64,000 bases of DNA from Apostichopus japonicus (GCF_037975245.1 NC_092583.1:13793764-13857763); one strand, 5' to 3'; positions 12,674-26,898 are shown, counted from the stretch's first letter. The notes: generated from the letters alone by a model not told the origin. Numbers and translations are program-made.

Positions 12674-13225
12674 TCAGGGTCGGGATAGTGGGGTATACCG
12701 ACCGTGTATATAATCAACCCATAATACAATATAAGTATATAACTCGCTACACATATTAGCACAAAGGTATAATTCAGTCGTCTGCATATATGTCATGCCC
12801 TCATAAAGAAGGGATAATGGATTAATTCATGATTGATTTTTAATGTAGCGGATACGAAACAGTCAACGAAGCATCAAATCACATTACTGGCAAAGAAGTA
12901 TGGAATATCGTAACGTTGAAATATTAATGATGCAAAGTAGCCTATCGTCCTTTGCACCATTTCATTCTTATAGCTGTTTTGTTTGTGACGTCATATCACA
13001 CTCCCTCGCGCTCGCGTTTCAATATTGAGATTTATGCCGATGATAGTTGATACCAAATTAAAAAAAGCTACACCATTGAAACGCTTGTGCAATAAACAGT
13101 ATGTGTCTCCCTTTGTTATTGGAATATTAGTGATATTGGGGGCAAAACGACTATCTGTCCCGATTGCACATGGACTTTCCTTTCCTTTTTGTCATTTAAA
13201 AGAAACTGGTGTCTACTCATGGTAA

Positions 13226-13376
13226 CGTCAACAAGTCAAATATATTTAAGTCAATTTTATTGTATCGCCAACTCAAGTCACGAGTCATATATCTACAAGT
13301 CAAGTCACAACCACCCCCCCCGCCCCGCCCTCCAGAATGTGACTCGACTCTGACTCCAAGTCATTGACTCGATTCA
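13226..13376. repeat. AAGTCA / TGACTCG-rich degenerate repeat tract
   Basis: About ten copies of AAGTCA, GAGTCA or GACTCG words lie in 150 bases, interrupted by a C8 run at 13314-13321. It may be a decayed short tandem repeat. The words resemble AP-1 half-sites, but no regulatory role is shown. Confidence 0.5.
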
Positions 13377-15507
13377 ACAAAACTGAAATATATACAGAAA
13401 AGTTGTTATTCTTATACACAATAATACACAATAGCAGCTTCCTATACCTGTTTACATATATGCTTCAAAATGCACTTCACGGCAGCATACATGGCCTCTA
13501 TGAAATTGACACATGAGAACCAACTTTGATTTATAAACTACGTTCATATTCCTTCTTTATATATATTTAAAATTGGAGAAAGTTATACTAATTACGGGAT
13601 AGATAGATACCTTAAAGGTCATCACATATTGTATTTGCCCCAAATTTAAGAGTTCTAAACAACAAATTCTCGAAAAAATGTACTTTTCTTAATTGGTACT
13701 CTTATAACCCCAAATTATATTGGCCGACATTAAATTAGAGGTTTAAATTAAGGCAATTATAACGGCTCCATTAGTGGAAAGGTATTGACCAGGAGTGACC
13801 ATATTTGCTACTTCCTAGCATAGACCTATTACGGAGGGTGCATGATACTGATACGTGACCTTTAAATTAATGATGAATCTATGCGCAGCGTGTATTGAAA
13901 TCTAACCACCACAACCGACGTTCAAGCGGGCCTCAAACATTGACACTTTATTCTGATGTATTTTACCTTTTTCTCTCGTTTCTTCCAAAGATTTATAAAA
14001 AAAAGTGGGCCCAAAGGTTTTCAGATTGCATGCACTTGAAAAGAGGTGGATTCTTTAAAAAAAAAAATTGTTTTTTAAATAGGCCTAGTATCTTTTTCAA
14101 AAAAGGAAATAGGTGAGCGGCAAACGACCTGACAGTCACACGCTATGACTTCCCTCTGCAAATTAAAAGACGGCGTCGTTGTAAAACCGATTTAGACCAA
14201 TGTCATTAACATGTGCGAATATAAACAGATATTATGGCAAGTTCATCAACTTGAAATATAAAAAATGGATTGAAACCACTTTGCTGAGGATGTGGATCAT
14301 AATGATGCATGTGGTCGATGGACTGAGACACGTCGGTTTGTCATCTTTTCTTTATATTTATATTTTATATTTGTACGGGGTGGGTGAGCAATATAGGTCA
14401 ATGAAGAATAGGGTTCAAATTTAGATACGATTACTCCAAACCGGTCGATGCAGTTCGCAAATTACATCGAATTACATCAATTACAATGAAGCGGAAATAA
14501 CATTGGGTATTCGCTTTTTTTATTCGATTTTTTTTTTAATGCTTGTTATTGCCATTGCCCTAGGATAAAATAGAGCGCCTTGCGCACCCTTAATCATCCA
14601 TGAAATTAACAGAAATTCCTGATCAAAGTTTGCATTACTATTACGGCCGAAAAGGGGAAAAATACAGCTTTATCGACGTATTACCATGCTTCACCACATT
14701 GCAGGATACCCCATGTTACGAGGAAATTAAACAGTGTGAAATATGGTCACATTTAGAAAAGGCCTGTCATCTTTAATTAGAACTATAGTTACTTTAGGAT
14801 ATGAAGCGTATTCGAAAAGGCTATCTCTAACTATATAAAGTATATGTTTTGAAGACAGTTTTGGACCTGTCATGTACATGTGGATTGACACAACACAGAT
14901 CTATCACTAAGTATATAATACTGTGTTTAGGGCATGCTTATACTTTTGAAAATGCCCTTGAACGCATATAACCTGCCGCAAAATGTAAGTCTATGTGGGT
15001 ATATAGTGATGGTAAAACGAACAACTGCATTACAGTGAGGTTTCTCATTAATAACGAATGACTGCTACCCTCCGCCATTAAGCACCACCCCACCCCGTCC
15101 TTACCGCCGGGCCCTCGACGTCGCCACGTCCTCTCATAACACAAGCTCAAATGAATGAATGGATGGGTATGAATTATATGAAGAACAGAAAAAATCGTTA
15201 CCTCTCGTAGGTAGAAACAGAATCGGGATATAGGGTTATAAAGCGCTTATGATCTTATAATTGAAATATTACTGGGCGGTCAATTAACCGTTAAGTGGAA
15301 GAAACACGCTGGGGTGGGGTTCCTCGTTTCTCGAACGTGGTACAGGACGCTATGACGTCATCAGATTATGCGCAGTGAGGGTATAGGCCAGAATGCTTCG
15401 GCACTCTTTTGAGGACGGATGTTAATTAATACTCTGCGGGGTCCGCTATATGCGCATTTCTGTACTTTATATGTTTGCTTTCAACTGAAAAGTCATATGT
15501 AAGGTTA
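13377..15507. other. Intergenic, no gene seen
   Basis: Ordinary AT-rich sequence with short frames only. No transposon ends, RNA genes or conserved coding were recognised. Confidence 0.5.
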
Positions 15508-15529
15508 CAGGACATATATATATATATAT

Positions 15530-15594
15530 ATTGATCCTATATAAATTATATTAACGAAAAAAAGTGCAGAAAACATACAAGTATATATAAATAA

Positions 15595-15669
<75 letters not shown>

Positions 15670-16056
15670 TATATAGATATATAGATATATAGATATATAG
15701 ATATCTAGATATCTAGATGTATAGATATATATAGATATATAGATATATAGATATATAGATATATATATATATATATAGATATATAGATATATAGATATGT
15801 AGATATGTAGATATGTAGATATGTAGATATGTAGATATATATAGATATGTAGATATATATAGATATATATATATATATATATTTAAATAAATATATATAT
15901 ATATATATTAATATATAGATATATATATATAGATATATATATATAGTTATATAGATACATATAGATATATATATATATACATATATATAGATATATATAT
16001 ATAGACATATAGATATATAGATATATATATATATAGATATATATATATATATATAT

Positions 16057-16101
<45 letters not shown>

Positions 16102-16159
16102 GATATTCGTGTATGTTTTCTGCAAATTTTTCATTTACATAATTTATGTAGGATCAATT
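15530..16159. mobile_element. Inverted-repeat (MITE-like) element with a TA/TAGA microsatellite core
   Basis: A left arm of about 49 bases (15530-15578, ending GCAGAAAACATAC) is matched by an inverted right arm at 16111-16159 (GTATGTTTTCTGC at its inner end, TAGGATCAAT at its outer end), with a handful of mismatches. Between them lie about 530 bases of (TA)n interspersed with TAGATA, TAGATATC and TAAATA units. The arms argue for a small palindromic transposon whose AT-rich centre expanded into a microsatellite. A target duplication is not clear. The 83-codon Tyr/Ile frame inside is an artefact. Confidence 0.65.
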
Positions 16160-18017
16160 TCATGTTGCATATAGAGACGATGCAGTTATTCAGTTCATTG
16201 AAACAAAAAAAAGACTGGCAAAGTGATATATACTTCTTGTCAAATTGAATCTGTTTTTCTGAAGCATTTATTTTTTTCTCTCTTATCTATATATAATCTA
16301 AGAAAACAAGTTTCGCTCTCAGAAGGCCCCAGTCAGTAAACCGCGCATCAAGATGCGAATCGAGAATTGACAACTGGCCGTCGTGTTTGTCATTTCTTGA
16401 TATAATCATCTAACGAAAAGGTTGATTGTGACAGGCACAAAGTTTATTGCCTTCTTTATGACGCAAACATTACGTAAATAGGTCACTAAATATCGAGAAC
16501 GCTTAACTTATCTATATTCGGTTCGCAAACCTGGGAACAAAAAGCAGGGAAAAGTGAGGCGCAAAGAAAACCTTCAACTTTTTTTCCTGTTCATTAGTAA
16601 GAAAAGTGTGATAGATGTCAAACGTGTCAGAAATTTGTCTCTAAAATTAAGAAAATTGAGCTCTCATTGAGGACAATTTGTCTTTTTCTTTGTCTAGCCT
16701 CAAAGAGGACGAGAATTGGGGGTTTTAGTACAATCAATAAGGAGTCTTACTTCCAGACATCAGTAGTATCATTTAAATGCAGGCGCATGGCCGAAATATG
16801 GCCTTGGGTTTTGCAAGATGATATAGTGGCGTACACAGGTTTGAGATTTGGAGGGGGAGGTGGGGGTCGGGTGCGGTGGGGGTGAGGGGAGACAGGAATT
16901 AAATCAATGATTAATGGTATTAAAATTGGCCACATATGGCGGCACCACGTCAACGCTGTGACAACTATTGGGACTAGTTCATGAACCCAGCCCCCATCAT
17001 ACCCCTGTCAGGGGAACTGTACAAACATAGAAACCTGTATACCATCATGATTCAGTTGTTACGTAAGGTGTCAGAAACAAACAAGTCGTCAAACCGATTT
17101 ATAAGTAATCTGCTTTCTCCCCACATTATCATAAAAAAGACAACAAATCAAATTAATAAACATCCAATACATTATAGAAAGCATTGCCGTCTAAAATTTC
17201 CAAAAGAAGTGAGTTTCCAAAATCATCCAAGTTGCCTGAGTGCATGCATGTATGATTTATACTGATATTGAAAGAGTGTTTAAGTGACGAAAATTTTGAA
17301 ATTCAATTCAAATCATATGAAACTTCTCTTGATTGAAAGATCAATAGGAGGATGTCTCATAATATTACTTAATATTCGTTGCTGGTTTCCATGGTAATAT
17401 TGTTGACCCAAGCGCAAAATGTTGTATAAACGATAATGTTTATTTTTCTCTGCCTTCTTCAGAGATTCTTATTCCACTCACACATTTAATAATCTAACTT
17501 AACCCTCCTGAAGCAGTGGGAATAATTTGGAAAGTGCCATTGTATTGCGACTTAATTTAAGATTAGGGCAATAGTATACAATGATATTATAACTTTATCA
17601 AAAATACGCGAAGCAACCTTTTACAACTTTGATCAGCCAGATCATTTTGGATCATGAAAGGTTCTATTGTTTTAATTTTATAATTTGTATAAATTAATTT
17701 GCTAACGGAATTATATACAGTTGTACTGTACGTGAATAGTCACATAATTCATCTACTAAAGATGAATTATCTATATATCCGCAAGATAAACAAACGGTTT
17801 GAATGAATGATCGATTATGCCCGACATTAATATATGTATATAATGTATAATTGATAGAGTGATTGCCTAAATGAGATACCTGTATGATTCATTGATTTAT
17901 GAACAATAGATCAACAAAAAACTTTATTCACAATCTCTGAAATGTCTGATATAACAACTGTAAAAACAATTTAAAACGAGCAAAATAAACTGTTGGCTAT
18001 TAAGGTATTCCATGGAC
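16160..18017. other. Intergenic; one G-quadruplex candidate
   Basis: At 16853-16889 the plus strand carries five G-runs of three or more within 37 bases, a strong G-quadruplex candidate. Otherwise there are only short frames without recognisable products. Confidence 0.5.
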
Positions 18018-18027
18018 CACAGGTTCA

Positions 18028-18085
18028 CAAGTCATGCGTTACCAACTGAACTAGCCAGCCCTTACACACAGGTTCGATTCCCGTA
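18028..18085. other. tRNA-like scrap with A-box and B-box on opposite strands
   Basis: On the minus strand, TAGTTCAGTTGG (18054-18043) fits the RNA polymerase III A-box perfectly and is preceded by GGGCTGGC, like a tRNA 5' half. On the plus strand, GGTTCGATTCC (18072-18082) is a perfect B-box. The two boxes point in opposite directions, so this is not an intact tRNA. It may be a rearranged tRNA-derived SINE or a chance pairing. Confidence 0.3.
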
Positions 18086-21000
18086 CAGTATAGACCTATA
18101 TAGAGAAAAAACAAAAAGATTCCCTCTTATCCATTGTTTACTACCATTTCCCAGTTAGTTTTCTGTTGTTCATTATACTGTAAGATTGGTAAAAGCAGCA
18201 TTTTCCTAAAGGCTGTATACTTTTGAATACGCATGGAATAATTCTTAAAGAATATCTTAAAATTGAACCCATGTGCCCCTGTAAATCAACATATATGTTT
18301 ACATGCAATATAAGAAAACGGTAAGAATACATCGAAAAACACTAATGATAATAACAACCATTGCACTGTTTCTTGACAGGATGACCTTATTACTTTAATA
18401 CCCTACATATCATGATAGATACTGACATATACTGAGTGATGTTTACAGCTTAGGCATGCTTTTATTCGTATGTTTCTATGTTAGGCTCGTAAATTTTGTC
18501 CCCCATTGCTTGCGTCCAACATTCGCGATAAAAGGCAATTACCTGCCACAAATATTTAAATCCATACCAACCTACAAAACTACAGCCTCGTTTCCGAATG
18601 TACTCTAAAATAAACATTTCTTTCTCGAAGATGTGTCGCCTGATTGAGCTTTGTCAACACTGGCGTTAAAAATCACTCTCGATAACATGCAAGACAACTG
18701 TTTTCTTCAATTTGCTTGAGGTGAGAGTCAAGTCGATTTAGCACTATGCCATTTTACGATATCGAAAATTGAAGAAAGATGAAAACCATTTGAAGTTTGC
18801 ACTCGGCTTACGATTTGAGGGGGTGATAAATACTAATAAAGTAGAAAAACAACTGGGTCAAAGATGGGCTTGCGTAAAACGTCGATTGTTTTTTCCCTAC
18901 ATCTTTTTGCTTTTTTGTTTTTCACTCACAATGAGCTGGAAATGTTAAGCGTCTATGAAGTTCGATGTAATTGTGCAAAGTACTATACTCCAAGCTCGTG
19001 ATTATGTTTCCATGGTGACATCTATCGCCGAGCAAATATTTTTAAACATAGCCTGAATATAATCTTAATTAATGTGTTGCGTTACTCTTCATACCAGAAG
19101 CTTAAATGGTCTGAATGTAGAAGTGCTTGCGCTGCTTTCGAATAGAGAAATCTTGACTATATGGCCTATATATGTACGTCACAGTCACAGCAAATCATAA
19201 ACACATAGGCGTACATATAACTGATTATGCGTATTCCACATACAATGCAAAGTTGTTATACAATTCTTAACCGATGAGGCTTGTACCTTGGACAAATAGA
19301 TGAAATGGTAGAGTCCGATACGTACGAAGCCTTCATTTTTCCAAGCTGACTCAATTTAGAAAAAGAAAAAAGAAGATACATCCAATATGGACGGACGGAC
19401 GGGCGGATAAAGGATGTCATATTAATAATATGTTGGTATTTGCATAAAGGTCGATAACCATCAGATATTTTTGACCTTCTTTTTAAGAACCGTCAAATGA
19501 AATCTATAGTCGCATATTAGTGTCAACGGTATCCGAGTCACTGAAGCAAATACCTGTACAGTTGTACAACTCAAACAACCATGGAACGACTTGAACATTT
19601 TCCGGTAATATTCATATGCAGCTGTGTATAATCTAGTTCACCGTCAATATTACATGAACTCATTTAAACTTTTTAGACTGAATGGCAATGCTTTTCATTA
19701 TGTTGTATATGGGCCTATATATGTAGTGAAGACAACGGTATTGCCTAAAAGTTCAAATGAATTCAATATATTAAAGTGTTTGACTTCACTGAGTTCGCTA
19801 TATATAATACAATGCACTCTTTCAATTGATTATAGGCATAAAAGCGAAAATCCTCTCATATTAGTCAGACCAGGGGGAGAAACACAACAGATTCAACGGC
19901 AAGAGCAGTCCTAGTCATTTTTTAATAATTTAATTAACACTGTCCCTGCTCTTGATCGAAGATTCGTAATCAGTGCTACGTAATCAGGTTGTTTACAGTG
20001 TCATTCATGATCGTGAACTATACAGTGAAATTAAAAACAAAAGAAGACTTAAAACACCTAATGCAACTAAACTACATGGTCACATGACACGTTACTATAA
20101 GGCGGTTCCAAATATATCCCCACTTTAATCCCAAAATATGCTACAAAGAAACAGTGCAACTGGGTCCATATTAAAAGCAGAATCTGTTTTTTTTTTGGTT
20201 ACTGGCATAACCAAGATCAATGAACGAACGTCTGCCATCCTTTCGGTACAATCATCTATCAATACAAACCTACACACTCTGACACTGTACACATGGAACC
20301 TCGATAAAACGTCTGCTCAGGAACTACCGGGCGCCAAAACAGCAGAAATTGGGTCAAGTTCATAATGTATAGTGTATAGCATACTGCCAGTGACTATATA
20401 CACATATCATATCCTACCACGCTTTGTTAGCCATGCGGAGTCTGCGTTCATATCTAACACGGTTGAAGTATAAAATATGCTTTTCTCATCTTTGTCGAGT
20501 TGATTAATCTATTTTTCCGTTTTGCCGCTACTGCAGTCGCGCTTGACCTATATTCCCGCCAAAAATCAGCTGCAATATCAGAAACAACCCGAGATCGCAG
20601 ACTACAACGCGCCTTGACATAGTCACACTGTCCGGCCAATCGAAAACTTATGCAAAATTATGATTTTTTTCCCTCCCTGCATAAACATTGAACTGTGGAC
20701 ATGGACACAGCGGAGGTTCATACTGTATTTATGTGTAGTACAGTTTCATGTTAGGTGCATATAGGGCAGTGGTGTTGGTGCTTAACAACATGGGAGTCAA
20801 GCTATCGGCTCTGCTCAACTGATTACAGTTTACGAGCCGTGAAAGTTCCGCTGTCAGAGGACATGAAGTGTACGTACACGTTTCTCATTAAAGTCTTTAA
20901 AAAAAGCAGTAATTTGTCAAATTTTACGTCATTGCCACATTCAAACCCCAAAAGGGCATATTATTTGTAATTTCATGAAAAATCCATGATCTATAATTCT

Positions 21001-21699
21001 GCAGTAAAGTCTATTAAAACAGACCAGCTGAACAAACAAAATGGTAAGGCATCATGGGAATTAAACGTCATCTGTACATAACAGTGCATTTTGCCATTTT
21101 TCTTAATCATTTAAACAGGAAGCTGTTATTTAGGCCAGTCGAATCAAAGTATGTTAAAAACAGTTATAATTAACGCAAAAACATGTGATGAGCGTGGCAG
21201 AAAGGGAAAAGGAGAATTCGATGTGAACATTAGTGTCGAATCAAAATACATTCTTGTCTGAAGTGTACTTTGGTGTGAGCATGTGGGGTTGGGGTAGAGG
21301 AGGGGATAAGTGGACACGGAGGGGAAGGAGGGGGGGGAGAAATCGGAAGAAAACTCGACAATTTACAATGTTTTGACATAAGCAACCTTTTTTTCTTCGG
21401 GTTGATGTTTGTATTGGTTATGAAAACCGACGTAACAATCTGTAACGTATGCTTCATCTTAGTATGTCTAATCTTCGAATTTTTAAAGGTCTACTGTATT
21501 TGTCAAAAATAAGCTTGATGTTTGGCAAATCATTACAACTTCTTCAGCTCAGATTGCATATCAATACCTCTTTAGTCCTCAGAAATCAATCAAAGCGACT
21601 GATATACTATTACAATACTTGTGATTCAACAGGACGCTGTTAGTGTTAGTGTATTAAGTTACCTCCACGGACTAAAGCAACTCAAATATCAAAAGGAAC

Positions 21700-21701
<2 letters not shown>
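18086..21701. other. Intergenic, no gene recognised
   Basis: Includes a short (GGAC)n-like tract near 19393-19406 and a G8 run at 21330-21337 in a purine-rich stretch. Frames of up to 96 codons (19624-19914, plus) show no family resemblance. Confidence 0.45.

Positions 21702-21746
<45 letters not shown>
21702..21746. repeat. (TA)n microsatellite, 45 bp
   Basis: Uninterrupted alternating TA. Confidence 0.95.
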
Positions 21747-21747
<1 letters not shown>

Positions 21748-23285
21748 CAGATAATACAAGCAATACATCATGTGGTATCAAATAACATAACTGGATTACT
21801 TATTCTGCAGGAACAAATGGCAGTGGATTTCATTCTTGCATGGGTACCGTGCAGTTTGTAAGAAAGAATACCATTTCGACTAAGAATTTAAACAACATGT
21901 GGCCTAAGATTACTTTGTTACAGAAGCTGAGCTGATCGCATCTCCAAATTACCTTCAGAAAATATTTCAAAACATTAAGTCTTTTTGAAGGTGAATACTT
22001 AAAAAAAAACGAAATAGATATAAAATATATTAAAGTTTCATCACGAAATTCTCTTAATAAGTGTCATATTGCTGACGATTGAACAGCAGTGAAGACTTAG
22101 TATAAGCCGACAAGCTAACGTAATGAATATTCATGAAGCTTTCAGATGTCACTGGTAATATAGTTTGAAGTTATAGTATATGGAGATAAACTGTTTGACA
22201 TTGAGAGGGAGGGAGAAAGACAAAAGGAGGGCTGGGAGGAGAATGGGGAAGGGGAGGGGAATCCTCTCTTGCTCTTGCTAATGATTGTCGCCTGTAACGA
22301 TGATATCAACTGGAGTGGTCAAGTTTGTTTCCGCATACTGAGAAACACGTACTACACTAGTAATCCACTTCTTGTTAAACTATTGATCGCCTATTAATAC
22401 ATTGATACAAAACATATAACGTATTGATTGTCTATATTAAAATATTGATCGAAAAATATTGATAGCAATATGTTGATCGAAAGATCGGTTACATTATTTT
22501 AACCGATCCATGCAGTACTTTTATATTTGACTTCTCTCGCTGATAAATATGTTCAGTGTTGTTTCCTGAAACAGTTCAAGAAAAATCCCAGAAGCATGCG
22601 GTCATATTTTGTTTGGATAAATCATGCTAGTAGGGTGTGAATTATGGGTCATTGGTCGACATTTAACAAAGTAGTGCACTGTACAAATGACGCTGACCAC
22701 CGCAATGTTTAACAGGTACATCTTCTAATTCTCGGTTATATAGCAACAATATCATGCACATATTTACATTTCGGATGAGTTATGACCACAATTTATGGAG
22801 AAGGTGACCGTAATCATTCATATAACTAACCAAGCGAACTTGGTGTATTTTGGACGCTGTGATGATCCTCATATGTATATTAACGCTTGAAATAAAACGA
22901 CGGTATATTGAACTGTATATCAGCCTTTTTATAGGGTGTAGCCTACATACGAGTATACCATATATATTGTATTTGCGGGCTTACCTTATTGTGAAATGGA
23001 AAGGAGCGAATGTGTGGGGGTGGTTGGCGTTGAGGAAGGGAAGGGGGGGGGGCAGTATGAGCTCCTATGCCTGGATCTCTCGGATTTAACTCAAACATTT
23101 TTGTTATCTAGAATAATGTAGACCACCTTCCATCACCTTCAGTCGGGGAAACGGTTCAGTGGAGGTTGGGGGGGGGGGGCGAGTTTCAGTCGAGGAAAAC
23201 TAAGACCACTGCTAAGGATCCCCCCTGTTTTACAATTACACACAAGTCAAGAGTATTTATTAGCGCAAACTTGTGTTTAGTGCTA
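21747..23285. other. Intergenic with purine-rich and poly-G tracts
   Basis: A GA/GGGA-rich purine tract lies at about 22205-22262. G10 is at 23043-23052 and G12 at 23168-23179. No gene was seen. Confidence 0.5.
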
Positions 23286-23286
23286 A

Positions 23287-23333
23287 TTATAGACCTAATT
23301 TATACTCTACATGCATATGCCTCAGAATTTTGC
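23287..23333. repeat. Dispersed repeat, copy 1 of 2
   Basis: AGACCTAATTTATA followed by a near-identical tail ending TATGCCTCAGAAT. The related copy is at 26140-26176 in the same orientation. Both are followed by AT-rich and then G-rich sequence, suggesting a common dispersed family about 2.85 kb apart here. Confidence 0.6.
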
Positions 23334-24684
23334 CAATTGACATTTAAATCTTTCATTTTTCGGAGGGGGGGGGGGGGGGGTGGGCGGTGCAGTTACTATA
23401 TGAACGTCCGCATTCAACGGCCCCACACTCCCCATAGCCATACCCTTCATTCGTAACATCTTTGATCAACCAACAGCATATAACCCGTCCATGCCTCTAT
23501 ACCTGTATCATGCACCCAGGGGAAATTTGAAACCCCTCAACCCCCACTCCAACTTTGAAATCCTGTGCACGACATTGCAACCGTTTGCACAGTTAGCATT
23601 GCTGTAACATCGTTGCAAGATCGTGAAGGACAGTATAGAAATCATTTTTATAATCTACATAATGTAGGACACGAGTCCAAATGGCGCTTTTTTTAAACTA
23701 GACTATATGTCAACTCAATACATAAAAGAAAAAAACATAATTATATAGCGGTATCAGATTTGTACCAGTACGTGATCAAAACCGCCAATATTTATCTTTG
23801 TTTGTATAGCCACGGATATCCATCTTCCCGCCCCTATTCCACATATCTTTCCCAGTGCCGTAGTAATGTTACGGGTGCATGCATTTCGTTTAGGAAAGAG
23901 AAGGCTGCAACCCAGTCTATTAAATAATTTTATATTTTAATTGATTATCCTTTCTATTCTGAAAGACGTACTAAGACATTTTGAAGTTTTCAAATTTCTT
24001 TTGTGTATAAAATGGGTATAAAAAGATGTGTCTGGACGGCGAAATGTTGGAACATTTAATGTCAAATAAGAGGGAACCCACGGAGTTGCATATCTCATCG
24101 CCAGCAAACTGATTAGGAGGAGTTTTTGACACAGAACTGCACATCTGACCTTTAACCAAGTGACCTTTGACCTCGTTTCCCATTGCCAAACACATATTTA
24201 TTATAACTGTGAAGGTTCCACGTCAATATAATGTTTCCCATTGCAGTTATAGCAAAGGAAATCTCGATTTTAACTAAATTTGACTTTTGACATTTAGTTC
24301 CGGGGGTCTGCGAGACACAATGGTTCACCCCGGGAACCTTGCAACCGAGTTTAGAAGGAGTTTTGACACACACACACACACTGACACACCCAACCATCCA
24401 CCCACACACACAAACGGACACGCTTTGACCCCTCCCTCAGTTATGGACTTCCGCTCACCCTGGGGTACCCCACAATGGGTGACCCCACAGAGTAGCTAGT
24501 CGCGTGCACTCCAATAGAGGAAGAACAAAAAGCCGGGAAAACAAACAGACAAGCAGACAAACAAACAGACAAACAGTTACACAAAAGAACAGAAAACTAA
24601 AAGCAAAACATTGACGGTATAACGGTATACCCTAAAGCTGGCCATCCTTTTCTTGGTTCACATGAAGGTTAAACTTATTAGCAT
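23334..24684. other. Intergenic; poly-G and simple repeats
   Basis: Contains G16 (23365-23380), a CA-rich tract (about 24366-24420) and a degenerate ACAAACAGAC tract (about 24540-24600). TGACCTTTGACC-like words recur at 24147-24175. No gene recognised. Confidence 0.5.
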
Positions 24685-24945
24685 ATCCAAGACGGATCTA
24701 GTATTTTAAAAGGAGGGGATTTGGGCCTGGTGTCGATGAAGCTGAGCCCCATCTACAAGGGGAATACAATTTAAATAAACGAAATGGTGCATTCTTATGC
24801 ATATTTTGGCAATAAATTAGGTTTGTAAGAAGGTCCACACGTAAGGTTGTATCTTCGCTTTTGATTGTTTGTATGTCGGTTGAATGGGTGGGGCTAGGGT
24901 GGAGGGATTGTACACCCCATACCCACCACGGATCCAAGCATGTGC
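24685..24945. repeat. Possible small dispersed element
   Basis: GACGGATCTAG at the left and CACGGATCCAAGC at the right suggest degenerate inverted ends around a sequence with short G-rich or C-rich patches. I could not define target duplications, so the boundaries are tentative. Confidence 0.25.
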
Positions 24946-26139
24946 GGTAATACTAACAACGTTTATAATTCGTCCTATTCCCTATATTCACATGATGGAT
25001 TAAGTTTATGAATTATTAATATTATAAATGTTTGCCGGGTAATAATAATACAGGCCACCTGAACGGAGTACAAAATTTAACCAATACGTCTGTATATATT
25101 CTAGTCCCGGTTGTGTTAAATTGAAGAAATATTTTGTGGGTCATTAACTAAACTAAGTACATGTGATAAAATAACGGAGAGGTTTTCTGACATTTTGGTT
25201 TAACTTACCAACATTGATGATTATGGGAGTGGAGTTAATTTGCATAATGAGTTAATGCTATGTTTACACGCAATTGGTTATATAGCTTCATATTCTGGAC
25301 AAAACCATGCATAAATTTACCATATTATCCATATTGCTGAATCATTATGATTTTAAGCAACAATTTTTTTATCTGTTCCAATCCCCACACCCCACCTTTT
25401 GCTGTTTTTAAAATTCATTTTCAATTTATTATTACTCCTACTTGTTTGTATGTTTGCCTCAGGTTTAATGTGTTTGTATTACATTTAAGTTATATATTGT
25501 TTTCCTCACTCTAATGATGGAGGCTACCTGTCAAAACATCCTTGTATCTTTCTCATCTCTCCTTCCATTTTTCTTGTAACTAATGAACTAGACATAATAT
25601 CGTGTGCCCATGAAGTATAATGAATGGTATAATTTCCTTCTATACATTGACAAATATTTGAATTAATGCCCAGTTATGTCATCGTTTTCGGTGCGATTTT
25701 TGATGACTGTATACCTGACCTATTTCTATACTGGTGGAAATTGGTGACATCAGACTGAAGCAATATCAAAGTGAAAAACACTCTTAACAGTTAGGGATGC
25801 AGGAAATCCTACCTGGTGAGGTTTAACATGACCATAGAGTTAATTGTATATAACACAGACAAGAAGGAAGACACCCCCCTCCCTACTCCTTACCCCAACC
25901 GAAACGTTGTCATGACACAGTCCATTTAAAAAAGTGAACGAATGTTATTAATATTATCTTAAAGAGGTGATAGGTCACAAACGTAAAGTGATAATGCTAT
26001 CTTCATAGGCATATATAGAACTTGAGTCAAGTTTAAAGTACATGTTATTATAGACACATAGGGGTTATCTCAAGGGCGAATTTTCAAGAGCATTTACTAA
26101 CACAATCTGCTTATACGTTATACGTAATTATATATATAC
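24946..26139. other. Intergenic, no feature seen
   Basis: AT-rich sequence without convincing open frames or repeat ends. Confidence 0.5.
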
Positions 26140-26176
26140 TAGACCTAATTTATAGTCTAAATATGCCTCAGAATAC
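26140..26176. repeat. Dispersed repeat, copy 2 of 2
   Basis: Matches the element at 23287-23333 (AGACCTAATTTATA, then TATGCCTCAGAAT) with several differences and a short deletion in the middle. Confidence 0.6.
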
Positions 26177-26475
26177 ACCGTTTGAATGAAACTATTTATT
26201 ATTATTGTTTTTTTTAAAGGTGGAGGACTCTCCAGACCCCCTACGTGGGAGGTCCGCTTTAACGATCCCATAGAGCCAAACTCCCTACATTATAAAATCA
26301 TTGAACGGCTCTTACTTGCAATAAAGGTCAATGCCGCTCCCTAAATCAGCCCGGTGTTGGGGTGAATTTTCCCCCTCCCCCCAACAAACATTTGAAATCA
26401 CGACACTGACAAGATCCGATCAGAGATCGACGCCTTTTTGGACCAGTACTCATCGATTATCACAGTCAGTATATA

Positions 26476-26898
26476 CTTAAAGGGATACTCCGGTGGCTTA
26501 CAATGTGATATATTCCTATCTGCTCGTTGAAGTGCACCATGCAGCTCAATATCTTGTCCCTAACTCAAGATATGGTTGATTGAATGGAACTTATTTTGAC
26601 TGGCTAGGCCCTCGATTCTTCAGTATAGAATGGATCACAGTAGGGCCAAGTCTGTGATGTCATAATGGCAAATGTTCTTCAAAAGCCTTATACTTTTGTT
26701 TTATAATCTTCTTTTCTATTTATCCTTGAAACATGATACATTTGGAATGTTTGATTCTGTATTTAGAATTTTCATCAACATAAAACGGTAACTGTTTTGT
26801 TGAAATATTATTTTCCTCTGTGAATAAGTAAGTTAAATATTATAAAGGAAAACCAAAGTATTTTCAGCTAAATTTACCGTGATGACGTCATTCACTTG

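Noticed and set aside
15883-16134. 83-codon Tyr/Ile frame on the minus strand
   Set aside because: Produced by the TA/TAGA repeat inside the inverted-repeat element.
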